Positions 17,598 to 26,204 of a stretch of DNA of 58,739 bases are shown one piece after another. The stretch's first letter is position 1. Every line of letters starts with the position of its first letter. The notes below the pieces were generated by a model. It searched no databases. It saw nothing but the letters and a program-made list of their open reading frames with translations, and was not told the origin of the DNA. The position numbers and the translations under genes were made by a program. Source of the stretch: Roseomonas genomospecies 6 (GTDB taxonomy: Bacteria; Pseudomonadota; Alphaproteobacteria; Azospirillales; Azospirillaceae); NCBI RefSeq assembly GCF_008365375.1, contig NZ_QOKW01000034.1:1-58739 (forward strand), in the 5' to 3' direction.

Positions 17598-18095
17598 CTA
17601 TCCTGACGGGGTCGCCCTTGGCGGGATGCTCTGCGGCACGAGGGCCATGCAGTTCTGCACGATCGCGGCGCAGGCGCCGGTCGAAGACGCCCGGTAGACG
17701 AGCCGTTCGACGCTTCCGTTCCTCAACGTGAACGTCGCCTCGCACCGGTTGTCCACCACGTCCCCCGGCCCCGGAGGATAGTAGCCCCAGGGATCGTAGT
17801 CGAGCCCGCGATAGCGCCAGCCCGGATAGCCCCACCCATATCCCACCGGCGGCGGGGGTGGCGCGTAATATTCGATGGACCCCGCCTGATAGGCGAGGAA
17901 CTCCAGACCGCCGCTGGCGACCTGCCGGTGCGGCGCGCCGGCGCAGGACAGCAGCGTTGCCTTCGGCATGCCGATCAGAGCACCCTGGGCCGCCAGCGCG
18001 AGATCGGCGCGGGGGTCGGCGCACCCCGCCAGCCCCGCCACGGCGAGCAGAAGGACCGCGGCGGGCCTGCGGCGGGCTTGCGGGTGCGGGAACAC
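17598..18095 (-). CDS. lipoprotein, hypothetical
   Basis: A 165-aa protein with a lipoprotein signal: arginine-rich n-region, hydrophobic core and lipobox LAGC. The mature part has a proline/tyrosine/glycine-rich stretch (YYAPPPPPVGYGWGYPG) flanked by segments like ALIGMPKATLLSCAGAPHRQ and CEATFTLRNGSVERLVY, the pattern of small SmpA/OmlA-like or DUF-type outer-membrane-associated lipoproteins. The start is GTG with AGGAGG eight bases upstream. It is followed closely by the phytochelatin-synthase-like gene, suggesting shared expression. Specific function unknown. Confidence 0.8.
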   Translation of the reverse strand: MFPHPQARRRPAAVLLLAVAGLAGCADPRADLALAAQGALIGMPKATLLSCAGAPHRQVASGGLEFLAYQAGSIEYYAPPPPPVGYGWGYPGWRYRGLDYDPWGYYPPGPGDVVDNRCEATFTLRNGSVERLVYRASSTGACAAIVQNCMALVPQSIPPRATPSG

Positions 18096-18197
18096 GGGCG
18101 GAACCTCCTTTCCCAGGGCCTTTCCCCGGGTTCATGTCCCGGAAGAACGCGGCTCCGCCCGCCTTTGATCCCGCGATGGTCCCTTGCGGGCCGGCGA

Positions 18198-21100
18198 TCA
18201 GGCGTCCCAGAAATGGGGCATGCCGTCCGACGCCGTGTAGCCGCTCTGGCCGATCATCGCCCAGTCCAGGTCATGGATGCCCATGCCCAGGGCCGGCGAG
18301 TCCGGCTGCAACGAGTAGTCGCCCCAATAGGGGTTGTTGAACAACGGCTTGCCCGTCACGTCGTTGTCGCCGTAGCGCGGCACGTTGTGGACGAGGTTGC
18401 CGTTGATCACCGGGTTCCCGGCGGTCAGCAGTTCGATGTAGTCGTCCAGCGGAAGGGTCCCGCTGATGACGTTGCCGGTGATGGTGTTGTTGCGCGGCAG
18501 GCCGGGGTCGCCGTGCTTGGGCGCCCAGCCGACGCGGATGAACTCCTCTGCGTTGCTGGCGATGATCGAGAAGTTGTTGGTGACGACGTTGTTGTCGCCG
18601 CCGTGGATGTGCACCCCGGCCAGACCGGTGTCCTTCAGGAAGTTGCCGGTCACCGTGACGCCGCCGGCCATGTCGTCCAGATAGATGCCGAAGCCTTTGT
18701 GGTTGGTCAGCCACTGGTCGGTGTTGCTGGTCGCCAGCCCGCCCACGCCCTCAACCCAGTTGCCGCGGATGATGGTGCCGGTGTCCACGCTGGACCGCCC
18801 CAGCACCTCGATGCCGCCGCCGTCCGCCGTCTCCAGATTGGAGTTGGTGACCCGGTTGTATTCGATGACGTTGTTGCGGTTGATGTTGGTGGAGTCCCAG
18901 TTCTTCAGCGAGATGCCGTAACGCGCGCTGGAGTCGACGTCGTTGTGGGCGATCAGGTTGTTGTCCACCCCGGTGCCGATGATGCCGGACACACCCTTGC
19001 GCACCTCCCCGACATGGGAAATGTCGTTGGCGTAGATGGTGTTGCCGTTGCTGCGCCCGTCCAGCTCGATCCCGTTGACGGCCAGATGCTCCAGCGTGTT
19101 GCCGCCGACGAGGTTGTTGGAGGAGGCCGCCGTCAGCTTGATCGCCGTGCCGACGTTGACGAAGCTGTTGTTGCCGATGCTGTTGCCGGACGCTCCCTTC
19201 AGCTCCACCGCATAGCCCCAGGTGGTGGTGTTGGTGAAGCCCAGCCCTTCGATGGTCACGTCGCTGCTGCCGTTCAGGCGGATCAGCGTGCCCAGCCGGG
19301 CCACCTCGACGCCGTCCTGCGTCAGGGTGGCAGGGTTGGCCGGCTTGAACACCAGCGCCTTGTCCGAGGCGCGCCACGCGAATTCGCCCGCCTGATCGAC
19401 GAAGGACGGGTTGTTCAGCAGCTTGTAGGTCGTGCCTTCGGCGAAGGGCAGCGAGGTGCCGTTCTTCAGCGTGATGGTCCGGGTGGCGTCGTTGACCCCG
19501 GCGATCTCGGTCAGCGTGTCGGACAGCCGCTCGGCGTCCATCAACTGGATCTTCATGCCGGGGATGATGTCGCCCGACGACATGTCTCCGGTGTGGTAGC
19601 GCACCGACCAGCCGCTGGGGCCGCCGTTGGCCGCGTCGGCGAAGTACCAGCCCGTGGTGTACGGGTTGTCGGCATCGACGATGCCTTTGCTGGCCAAGGT
19701 CTGGCGCACGCCGCCGATGGTCAGGTCGAGGTCGGTCGCCTGCGACAGCTTCGCGGAATAGATCCCGTTGCCTTCGCTGACGATGTTGGTGACCTTCTCC
19801 GCCCCGTTCAGCACCGGCGTCTCACCGGGATAGTTGCGGAAGCTGTGGCCGTTGTCGGCGGCGGTCAGATCCAAAGTCTTGGTCAGGCGATAGGTGCCCT
19901 CGCGCACGTAGGTGGTGTCGATGTCGCTGTCCCGCATGGCGTCACGGGCGCGCTCCAGCGAGGCGAAGGGACCGTCGGTGCCGTCGGCGTTCGGAGCGGA
20001 CAGCTTGCCCGACCAACTGTCCTTGCCGTTGGCCGCCACATAGAAGGCCGGACCGGACGGCGGCGCGGGAGGCGGCTCGGCCGGGGGCTGGAACAGCGAC
20101 GCCGGAGCGTTCACGTTCAGCGCACCGCCCCAGAAGAGGCCCTCCTGCCCCTTCACAACATCCTTTCCGTCCACCGCCCCCTTGTCGTAGGTGACGATGG
20201 GGTCGGTTGCCGCGACGGTGTGGCCGTTGATGGACACCGACTTGACGAACAGGTTGCGGTCCTGCCCGTTCACCACGGAATCGTTGTCGTAGTGGATCTG
20301 GATCTTGTGGGCGTCCTTGGCGTCCAGATCGACGGTGAAGCGGAAAGGCTGCGGGTCGCCGGACGTGGCGCGGCCCTCGCCGATGACCTTGCCGTCCACC
20401 AGCACCTTGAAGTGCGGCGCCACCCCGCCGGCGGACTGGCCCCAGGCGGTGACGACGATGTCCGTCGGGGTCAGCTTCACCGGCGGCGGCGGGGGCGGCG
20501 GCGGAACATAGGGACCGCCGAAATACTCCTCCGGCACGCCGAAGGTCAGGGCACCGCCCCAGAAGAGCCCCTCCTGCCCGGCGACCACGAACTTGCCGTC
20601 CACCGGTCCCTTGTCGTAGGAAGCCATCGGGGACGTGGCCTTGATCTCCTGCCCGTCGATGGTGATGCCCTGGACGAACAGGTTGCGGTCCTGGCCGTTG
20701 ACGGTGGCGTCGTTGTCGTAATGGATCTGGATCTTGTGGGCCTCGTTCGGGTCCACATCGACCTTGAAGGTGTAGCCGGTCGGGCTGGTCGCGCCGACCC
20801 AGGCGTCGCCGACCACCTTGTCGTCCACCATCAGCTTGAAATGCGGCGGCGTGCCGTTGGCGGCGACGCCCCAGGCCTTCACGACGATCTCGGTCGTCAT
20901 GGTGGGCGGCGCCTCCGGCTCCGGCGCCTGCGCGCTGGCGAACATGGTCTTGGGCAGATCGACGTTCAGCGCCCCGCGCCAGTACATCTCCGTCTGCCCG
21001 GCGATGACGTTCTTCCCGTCGATGTCGCCGGTGTCGTAGGTCACCAGCGGGTCGATGCTGAGGATCGGTTTCCCGTTCACCTCGAACGACTTGACGAAGA

Positions 21101-21344
21101 GGTTGCGGTCCTCTCCGTTCACGGAGCCGTCATTGTCGTACTGGAGCTGAAGCTTGTGGGCCTTGTCGGCCGGAACGCGGGCGTTGAAGGTGTAACGGCC
21201 CAGCGACGCCGAAGCGACGGTCGCCTGCCCGATCTCCACCCCATCCAGCCGCAGCACGAAATGCGGCCACTTTCCGCCTGCGGGAGCGCCCCAGGCGTTC
21301 ACCGTAAAGGTGACGTCCATCAGTTCGGTCGTATCGGCAGCCAT
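18198..21344 (-). CDS. right-handed beta-helix protein with three N-terminal xylan-binding-type (CBM60-like) modules
   Basis: A 1048-aa protein. Three similar modules of about 120 residues begin the protein (roughly nt 21330-20960, 20890-20540 and 20470-20100). Each has a V..WG...G..PHF.L..DG strand, HK.Q..YDND..VNG.DRNLFV and a closing Y..G..DGK....GQ...WGGAL motif, as in calcium-dependent CBM60-like modules. Proline-rich linkers separate them. From about residue 420, FYVAANGKDSWSGKLSAPNADG opens a right-handed parallel beta-helix with many short NN-rich coils, typical of polysaccharide lyases/epimerases and adhesins. No Sec signal, RTX repeats or membrane anchor is visible, so the export route is unclear. 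Start 21344 is chosen because GAGG is six bases upstream. Confidence 0.85.
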   Translation of the reverse strand: MAADTTELMDVTFTVNAWGAPAGGKWPHFVLRLDGVEIGQATVASASLGRYTFNARVPADKAHKLQLQYDNDGSVNGEDRNLFVKSFEVNGKPILSIDPLVTYDTGDIDGKNVIAGQTEMYWRGALNVDLPKTMFASAQAPEPEAPPTMTTEIVVKAWGVAANGTPPHFKLMVDDKVVGDAWVGATSPTGYTFKVDVDPNEAHKIQIHYDNDATVNGQDRNLFVQGITIDGQEIKATSPMASYDKGPVDGKFVVAGQEGLFWGGALTFGVPEEYFGGPYVPPPPPPPPVKLTPTDIVVTAWGQSAGGVAPHFKVLVDGKVIGEGRATSGDPQPFRFTVDLDAKDAHKIQIHYDNDSVVNGQDRNLFVKSVSINGHTVAATDPIVTYDKGAVDGKDVVKGQEGLFWGGALNVNAPASLFQPPAEPPPAPPSGPAFYVAANGKDSWSGKLSAPNADGTDGPFASLERARDAMRDSDIDTTYVREGTYRLTKTLDLTAADNGHSFRNYPGETPVLNGAEKVTNIVSEGNGIYSAKLSQATDLDLTIGGVRQTLASKGIVDADNPYTTGWYFADAANGGPSGWSVRYHTGDMSSGDIIPGMKIQLMDAERLSDTLTEIAGVNDATRTITLKNGTSLPFAEGTTYKLLNNPSFVDQAGEFAWRASDKALVFKPANPATLTQDGVEVARLGTLIRLNGSSDVTIEGLGFTNTTTWGYAVELKGASGNSIGNNSFVNVGTAIKLTAASSNNLVGGNTLEHLAVNGIELDGRSNGNTIYANDISHVGEVRKGVSGIIGTGVDNNLIAHNDVDSSARYGISLKNWDSTNINRNNVIEYNRVTNSNLETADGGGIEVLGRSSVDTGTIIRGNWVEGVGGLATSNTDQWLTNHKGFGIYLDDMAGGVTVTGNFLKDTGLAGVHIHGGDNNVVTNNFSIIASNAEEFIRVGWAPKHGDPGLPRNNTITGNVISGTLPLDDYIELLTAGNPVINGNLVHNVPRYGDNDVTGKPLFNNPYWGDYSLQPDSPALGMGIHDLDWAMIGQSGYTASDGMPHFWDA

Positions 21345-21763
21345 CTCGGACCTCATAGAACTCTAGACAATCGTCTTAGCCCAGAGGGTGAGGTGCCACG
21401 CTTAACGGAAAAATAAGAATGTTGGTTAAGATTATATTAACGTCATGAATTCTTGTGACATTGTTTGGTCTCTTGCAGTCGGGCAAAAATGTTTGCACAT
21501 TGGCAAGAAAGTCTACGCATCGACAAGAACGTTTGCTCCTGGCCGCTCCTGAAATTGCCCGAACAACCTGAAGCTTGAACATTGACGCAGATATGCGGCG
21601 CACTCCGATGGAGCAGCACCGCTGACGTGCGCTTCTCTTCGTTATGGATAGGGAGCCGCATCACGGCTCGGCTCGAACCTCGCCAAGGCCCAGCCCATCC
21701 ACAGCAACAAGGCTTCGATATCCAGGGTCTCGACCGTGGCTCAAGGGTGTGTTCGGCGGACGC
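21345..21763. promoter_or_regulatory. AT-rich intergenic region upstream of the beta-helix gene
   Basis: About 420 bases with no gene I can support. Bases ~21400-21560 are far more AT-rich than the surroundings (for example GATTATATTAACG near 21428) and probably hold the promoter of the minus-strand beta-helix gene. The remainder, 21600-21760, has open frames on both strands but no family resemblance or ribosome site. A GCGGAC/GTCCGC inverted repeat spans the end of the microprotein gene (about 21758-21776) and might terminate it. Confidence 0.45.
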
Positions 21764-21904
21764 TCACGGTCCGCTGGTTTCGTTATTCTTCTTCGCCTTT
21801 TCCTTCTTCGCTTGATCGTGATGCCACTTGATGGCGAAGAACATGCCCGTGCCCAACACGAGAATCTTGAACGGAAAGAAAACCAAAGGAAACCAATCAT
21901 ACAT
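21764..21904 (-). CDS. 46-aa single-pass membrane microprotein
   Basis: A short gene encoding MYDWFPLVFFPFKILVLGTG..., one hydrophobic helix (residues ~5-24), then IKWHHDQAKK and a strongly basic/polar tail ending NNETSGP. GGAG lies nine bases before the ATG at 21904; an upstream in-frame ATG at 21913 (49 aa) sits too close to that site. The composition, with aromatic N-terminus, helix and charged cytoplasmic tail, is that of a real small membrane protein rather than chance. It follows the decayed DUF983 gene on the same strand, so the two may share a transcript. I do not recognise a named family. Confidence 0.6.
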   Translation of the reverse strand: MYDWFPLVFFPFKILVLGTGMFFAIKWHHDQAKKEKAKKNNETSGP

Positions 21905-21958
21905 TTTGAACATCTCCAAGCTATGACACCATCTCGCGTCAGGAGAACCTGACGGCAG

Positions 21959-22156
21959 TCAGATCGCACGCGGGTCTTTGTCTGCGGGCGGGGCCGTCAG
22001 CCGGATCGGCGTAGGAGTGGTCCGGACCACAGAGCTTGCAGGGAAGTGCAGCTTCACGAAACCGCTGAACAGATGACCCTGGCCGCAGCGTGGGCAGCGA
22101 CCACGCAGGCCGGTGCTGAGAGGGGGAAGAGGCGGCCACTCCTGTTCGGATGACAT
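21959..22156 (-). pseudogene. DUF983 gene remnant, frameshifted and truncated
   Basis: The frame from 22156 encodes the DUF983 N-terminus (PPLSTGLRGRCPRCGQGHLFSGFVKL), including the first CxxC. The second CxxC and the family's next block appear in another frame: CKLCGPDHSYADPADGPA. A frameshift of one or two bases near 22045-22060 would join them. After ...ADGPA the two membrane helices of DUF983 proteins (normally to about residue 125-150) are missing, replaced by unrelated sequence up to the stop. So both a frameshift and a C-terminal loss are apparent. AAGGA precedes the ATG. Confidence 0.65.
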
Positions 22157-22235
22157 CGCGCGTTCCTTCGGGCGGCAATGGCAAGCAATGCCTGCATGCA
22201 ATGCGTGTTCGTATGCTCCCCTGAGACCGACAATG

Positions 22236-22502
22236 TCAACTTGAATGCATCCAATATGCCGTCCAAATCCATACAACTATGGTGGATATGGCAGGTGCCT
22301 CGGCCAGAAGATCGACCACTCGCCGCAATGCCTCGCTCAGACCCTGGCGGCCCTTCGGAGCGCCGAGCGCGGCACGGACAGCCTCCGGCGGCGCTGACAC
22401 GGCAAAGGCATCGCGGCCGACGATACCAATCCCCGTCCCACGCAGGCGTATGATGAACTCACCGCGGGTCCACTCAAGTCCGGCAAACGGGGACCAGCTC
22501 AC
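22236..22502 (-). CDS. possible small protein, unknown
   Basis: An open frame of 88 codons from a GTG, containing GEFIIRLRGTGIGIVGRDAFAVSAPPEAVRAAL and LSEALRRVVDLLAEAP. Its third-position GC is moderate and the residue composition looks protein-like, but there is no clear ribosome site and I recognise no family. It follows the RND operon in the same direction. It could be a genuine last gene, a gene remnant, or chance. Confidence 0.3.
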   Translation of the reverse strand: MSWSPFAGLEWTRGEFIIRLRGTGIGIVGRDAFAVSAPPEAVRAALGAPKGRQGLSEALRRVVDLLAEAPAISTIVVWIWTAYWMHSS

Positions 22503-22536
22503 TGCCGTCGCAGTCCAAAGCGGATCGCAATCCGCT

Positions 22537-23094
22537 TCAATCGCACACGATGACTTCGGCGGACGCAAGGCGAAGCAACAGGTGCTGGCGGCGGCGCTTT
22601 CCCGGCGGCAGCAGCTCGTAAAGAAAGGTCTCGATGGGCTTCCAGACCGAGACCCAACCAAGGATGACGAAACTTTCCTGAAGAATCCGGGTCATCGGGC
22701 GGGGCGGAAGATTATCGGAAATCTGCCAGGCGAGGAAAAGGCAGATGGACAGCACCACGAAGCCGATCAAGGCCGCCTGGCGCCATGTCCGGACCGACTC
22801 GCGAATCCTTTTCGACTCGCCCGCGGCACAGGCGGCGAAGTGACCGGTCAGCGCGGCGGCGATGTCGAAGGGCGGAGACCGCATCATCTCCTTGGCCGGA
22901 AGATGGATGACGATGCGAACCGGCTGGTTCCCAGGCTGTGCCTTCACCCGCCTCAGGAAATACTCCTCGGCGCCCGCCGTCAGACGGCCTTCGCGGAAGG
23001 GCGACGGATCGACGCTGTCGAACAGTTGCGACAGGTGGCTGAGCCTGACGTCAATGACATCGTCGATGGCATCGCTCGCCTTTTCGACCTGCAT
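22537..23094 (-). CDS. two-helix membrane protein at the end of the RND operon
   Basis: A 185-aa protein. About 110 cytoplasmic residues (including EEYFLRRVKAQPGNQPVRIVIHLPAKE) precede two membrane helices, AALIGFVVLSICLFLAWQI and a second in FVILGWVSVWKPIETFLYELL, then a basic tail GKRRRQHLLLRL. The start is one of TTG 23112 (overlapping the RND stop), ATG 23100 or ATG 23094; I prefer 23094, with GGAG six bases before it. Tight coupling to the RND gene suggests an accessory role in the pump, but no family name is recognised. Confidence 0.7.
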   Translation of the reverse strand: MQVEKASDAIDDVIDVRLSHLSQLFDSVDPSPFREGRLTAGAEEYFLRRVKAQPGNQPVRIVIHLPAKEMMRSPPFDIAAALTGHFAACAAGESKRIRESVRTWRQAALIGFVVLSICLFLAWQISDNLPPRPMTRILQESFVILGWVSVWKPIETFLYELLPPGKRRRQHLLLRLASAEVIVCD

Positions 23095-23108
23095 CGTCAT
23101 CTCCGCGT

Positions 23109-26100
23109 TCAAGACCGAACATCCCGGGGCGGCCGCATCGCCGAGGGCGGAGCCGGAGCCGGCCTGGGCACCGTCTCACGGCTGCCGAACCACGCCACGT
23201 AGAGCGTCGGAAGGAAGACGAGCGTCAGCAGCGACGCGACGAGGAGTCCGCCCATGATCGCGAAGGCCATCGCACCCCAGAACACGGTGAAGGCGATGGG
23301 GATGAGGCCGAGCACGGTGGAGGCGGCGGTCAGCATGATCGGGCGGAACCGGGAGCCGCAGGCTTCGATCACGGCGTCCGGGATGGTTCGTCCGGCGGCC
23401 CGCTCCGCCTCGATCTGCTCGATCAGGATCACCGCGTTCTTCGCGATCATGCCGACAAGCGCGAGGACCCCGAGGATGGCGACGAAACCGAGCGGCTGGC
23501 CGGACGCCAGAAGCGCCAGAACGACGCCGATCAGACCGAGCGGCACCACGCTCAGCACGATCGCCAGGCGCTGGAAGCTGCGGAGTTGGACCATCAGCAC
23601 GGTCAGCACGAGGAGCAGCATCAACGGAATGACGGCGAAGACCGACGCGCGGCTCTTGGCGCTTTCCTCCGCGATCCCGCCGACCTCGATGCGGTATTCC
23701 GGCGGCAGGGTGACCGACAGGTCGGCGATCCGGGGCGCCAGGGCTTCGATGGCGGTTTCCGGCAGGGTGCCGGGCGCCACGTCCGCCTGCAGGGTCAGGG
23801 TCGGCTGACGCCCGCGCCGCCAGACCAGGGGAAGGTCCTGGGCGTAGCCGAAGGACGCCAACTGGTTCAGCGGAACGCTTCGTCCGTTCGGCAGGGACAC
23901 CGGCAGGCTGCGCAGCGTTTCCACCGACAGGGTCTGCCCACGGGCGTCCCGTGCCAGAACGTCGATCAGGTAAATCCCGTCGCGGATGGGCGTCACGGCG
24001 CTTCCCGAGACGGCGGCGTTCAGCATCCCGGCGACGGCGGCCGAACTCAGGCCCAGGCGCCGCGCCTCGTCCTGGTCGATCCGCACCCGCAATTTGCGGG
24101 CGGTCTCCATCCAGTCGAAGTTGATCCGCCGCGTCTCGGGAAAGGTCGCGACGACCTGTGCCAGCTTCAGCGCGATCTCGCGCACCTCGCCCGGGTCCGG
24201 CCCGACGACGCGGTACTGGAGCGGCCATCCCACGGGCGGCCCGAGTTCCAGCGGGTAGACACGGGCGACGGCCTCCGGAAATGCCTCGGCCAGCAGGGTC
24301 TCCAGGCGGGATTGCAGCCGTTCGCGCGCCGCCACGTCCGTGGTCACGATCACGGCCTGCCCGATGAAGGGGTTGGCGAGCTGGACGTTCAGCGGCAGAT
24401 AGAAGCGGATCGCTCCGCGCCCGGCATAGCTGCTCCAGCGCGCGACCCCCGCTTCCTTGGCCAGCAGCGCGTCGAACCGCTCGACCGCTTCGCGCGTGGC
24501 GTGGATCGAGGCGTTCTGCGGCAGGCGCAGATCGACGAGAAGCTCGACCCGGTCCGACGGCGGAAAGAACTGCCGCGGAACGAGGCCCAGCGCCAGGATC
24601 GCGGCGACGAACAGGCCGAGCGTCGTCGCGATCGTCAACCCGCGGGCCCGGATCGCCGCGCCCAGAACGCGGCGGTACAGCCGCAGCACGGCGCCGGCCT
24701 CCCCGCCTTGCCCCGGCTTGGGCGGCCGCAGCAGCATCATGCCCAGGACGGGCGCGAAGACGGTCGCGACGAGCCACGACGCGACCAGCGCGATGCCCAC
24801 GACGGCGAAGATGGAGAAGGTGTACTCACCGGCGGAGCTCTGCGCGAATCCGATGGGCACGAAGCCGGAAATGGTCACCAGCGTGCCGGACAGCATCGCC
24901 ATGGCCAGCGCCTTGTAGGCGTAGACGGCGGCGACCTCCTTCCGGTCGCCGGCGGCGAGCCGCCGGGTCATCGCGTCGACGGTGGTCATGGCGTCGTCCA
25001 CCAGCAGCGCGAGCGCGATGATCAGCGCGCCCAGCGAGATGCGTTGCAGGTCGATGCCGAGCAGATCCATCACGGCGAAGACGATGGCCAGCGTCAGGGG
25101 AATCGTGATCGCGACGACGGTGCCCGCGCGCAGGCCGAGCGCGACGAAGCTGACGATCAGCACGATCACCACGGCCTGCCACAGCGACGTGATGAAGTCG
25201 GAGATCGCCTCGTCCACGGTGCGCGCCTGATCGGCCACCAAATGCGCCTCGATCCCCATCGGCAGACCGGCGCCGATGCGCGCCATCGCCGCCGAGACGT
25301 TCCGGCCCAGGGCGAGGATGTCGCCGCCCGGACGCATCGCGATGGCGAGCCCGATGGCCGGCTCGCCGTTCACCCGGAACAGCGGCTGGGGCGGATCGGC
25401 CAGGTCGCGGCGCACCTCGGCCAGATCGCGCAGGCGCAGCATGCGTCCTCCGGCCACGAAATTGACGTCGAGGATGTCCTGCTCCGACGCGAAGGCGCCC
25501 GAAACCTGAAGGGACAGCGCCTCCCTGCCGGTGCGCAGCACGCCGGCCGGACGCACCGCGTTCTGCGCCTGAAGCGCGGCGACCAGGGCGCTGGGCTCGA
25601 CCCCCAGCCCCGCCAGCGTCTCCAGAGAGAAATCCACGTAGACGCGCTCGTCCTGCTCGCCCAGAAGCTCGATCTTCGAAACGTCCGGGACGAGGAGCAG
25701 GCGCGAGCGGATGTCCTCCACGGCGTCGCGCAATTCGCGATGCGTGAACCCGTCGGCGGTGAAGCCATAGATGATGCCGAAGGTGTCGCCGAAATCGTCG
25801 TTGAATCCGGGACCGAGGACGCCCGGCGGAAGCGTGTGCCGCATGTCGCCGACCGTCTTGCGCACCTCGTACCAGGTGTCGCTCACCGCGCGCCCATGGG
25901 TGCTTCCCACCAGATCGACGAAGATCACCGTCGTGCCGGGAACCGTGTAGCTGCGCAGCGTGTCGAGGTTCGGCACCTCCTGAAGCGTCCTTTCGAGCCG
26001 CTCGGTCACCTGCTGGAGCGTTTCGTCCAGGGTTGCGCCCGGCCATTGCGCCTGCACGACCATGGTGCGGATGGTGAAGGCCGGGTCTTCCGCCCGACCG

Positions 26101-26204
26101 AGCTTCAGGAACGCCACGGTTCCGGCCAGGACGACCCCGATCATGAGGAAGAGGACCAGAGACCGGTTCTGGATCGCCCAGGCGGAGAGATTGAAGCCGC
26201 TCAT
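23109..26204 (-). CDS. efflux RND transporter permease (HAE1/AcrB superfamily)
   Basis: A 1031-aa inner-membrane pump of normal family length. It has twelve helices with two large periplasmic loops. The proton-relay residues are present: the Asp-Asp pair in LALLVDDAMTTVDA (helix 4) and Lys in LALVGMIAKNAVILIEQIEAERAAG (helix 10). The N-terminus (MSGFNLSAWAIQNRSLVLFLMIG) and VFLKLGRAEDPAFTIRTMVVQAQWPGATLDE are typical of the heavy-metal-unrelated HAE1-like branch. It overlaps its adaptor gene by four bases. No TolC-type outer-membrane channel lies in the window; a shared one is presumably used. Substrate unknown. Confidence 0.93.
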   Translation of the reverse strand: MSGFNLSAWAIQNRSLVLFLMIGVVLAGTVAFLKLGRAEDPAFTIRTMVVQAQWPGATLDETLQQVTERLERTLQEVPNLDTLRSYTVPGTTVIFVDLVGSTHGRAVSDTWYEVRKTVGDMRHTLPPGVLGPGFNDDFGDTFGIIYGFTADGFTHRELRDAVEDIRSRLLLVPDVSKIELLGEQDERVYVDFSLETLAGLGVEPSALVAALQAQNAVRPAGVLRTGREALSLQVSGAFASEQDILDVNFVAGGRMLRLRDLAEVRRDLADPPQPLFRVNGEPAIGLAIAMRPGGDILALGRNVSAAMARIGAGLPMGIEAHLVADQARTVDEAISDFITSLWQAVVIVLIVSFVALGLRAGTVVAITIPLTLAIVFAVMDLLGIDLQRISLGALIIALALLVDDAMTTVDAMTRRLAAGDRKEVAAVYAYKALAMAMLSGTLVTISGFVPIGFAQSSAGEYTFSIFAVVGIALVASWLVATVFAPVLGMMLLRPPKPGQGGEAGAVLRLYRRVLGAAIRARGLTIATTLGLFVAAILALGLVPRQFFPPSDRVELLVDLRLPQNASIHATREAVERFDALLAKEAGVARWSSYAGRGAIRFYLPLNVQLANPFIGQAVIVTTDVAARERLQSRLETLLAEAFPEAVARVYPLELGPPVGWPLQYRVVGPDPGEVREIALKLAQVVATFPETRRINFDWMETARKLRVRIDQDEARRLGLSSAAVAGMLNAAVSGSAVTPIRDGIYLIDVLARDARGQTLSVETLRSLPVSLPNGRSVPLNQLASFGYAQDLPLVWRRGRQPTLTLQADVAPGTLPETAIEALAPRIADLSVTLPPEYRIEVGGIAEESAKSRASVFAVIPLMLLLVLTVLMVQLRSFQRLAIVLSVVPLGLIGVVLALLASGQPLGFVAILGVLALVGMIAKNAVILIEQIEAERAAGRTIPDAVIEACGSRFRPIMLTAASTVLGLIPIAFTVFWGAMAFAIMGGLLVASLLTLVFLPTLYVAWFGSRETVPRPAPAPPSAMRPPRDVRS

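Noticed and set aside
17928..21416. A 1162-codon plus-strand frame
   Set aside because: Antisense to the beta-helix protein; its valine/aspartate/glycine-rich translation is a complement artefact of high GC codons.
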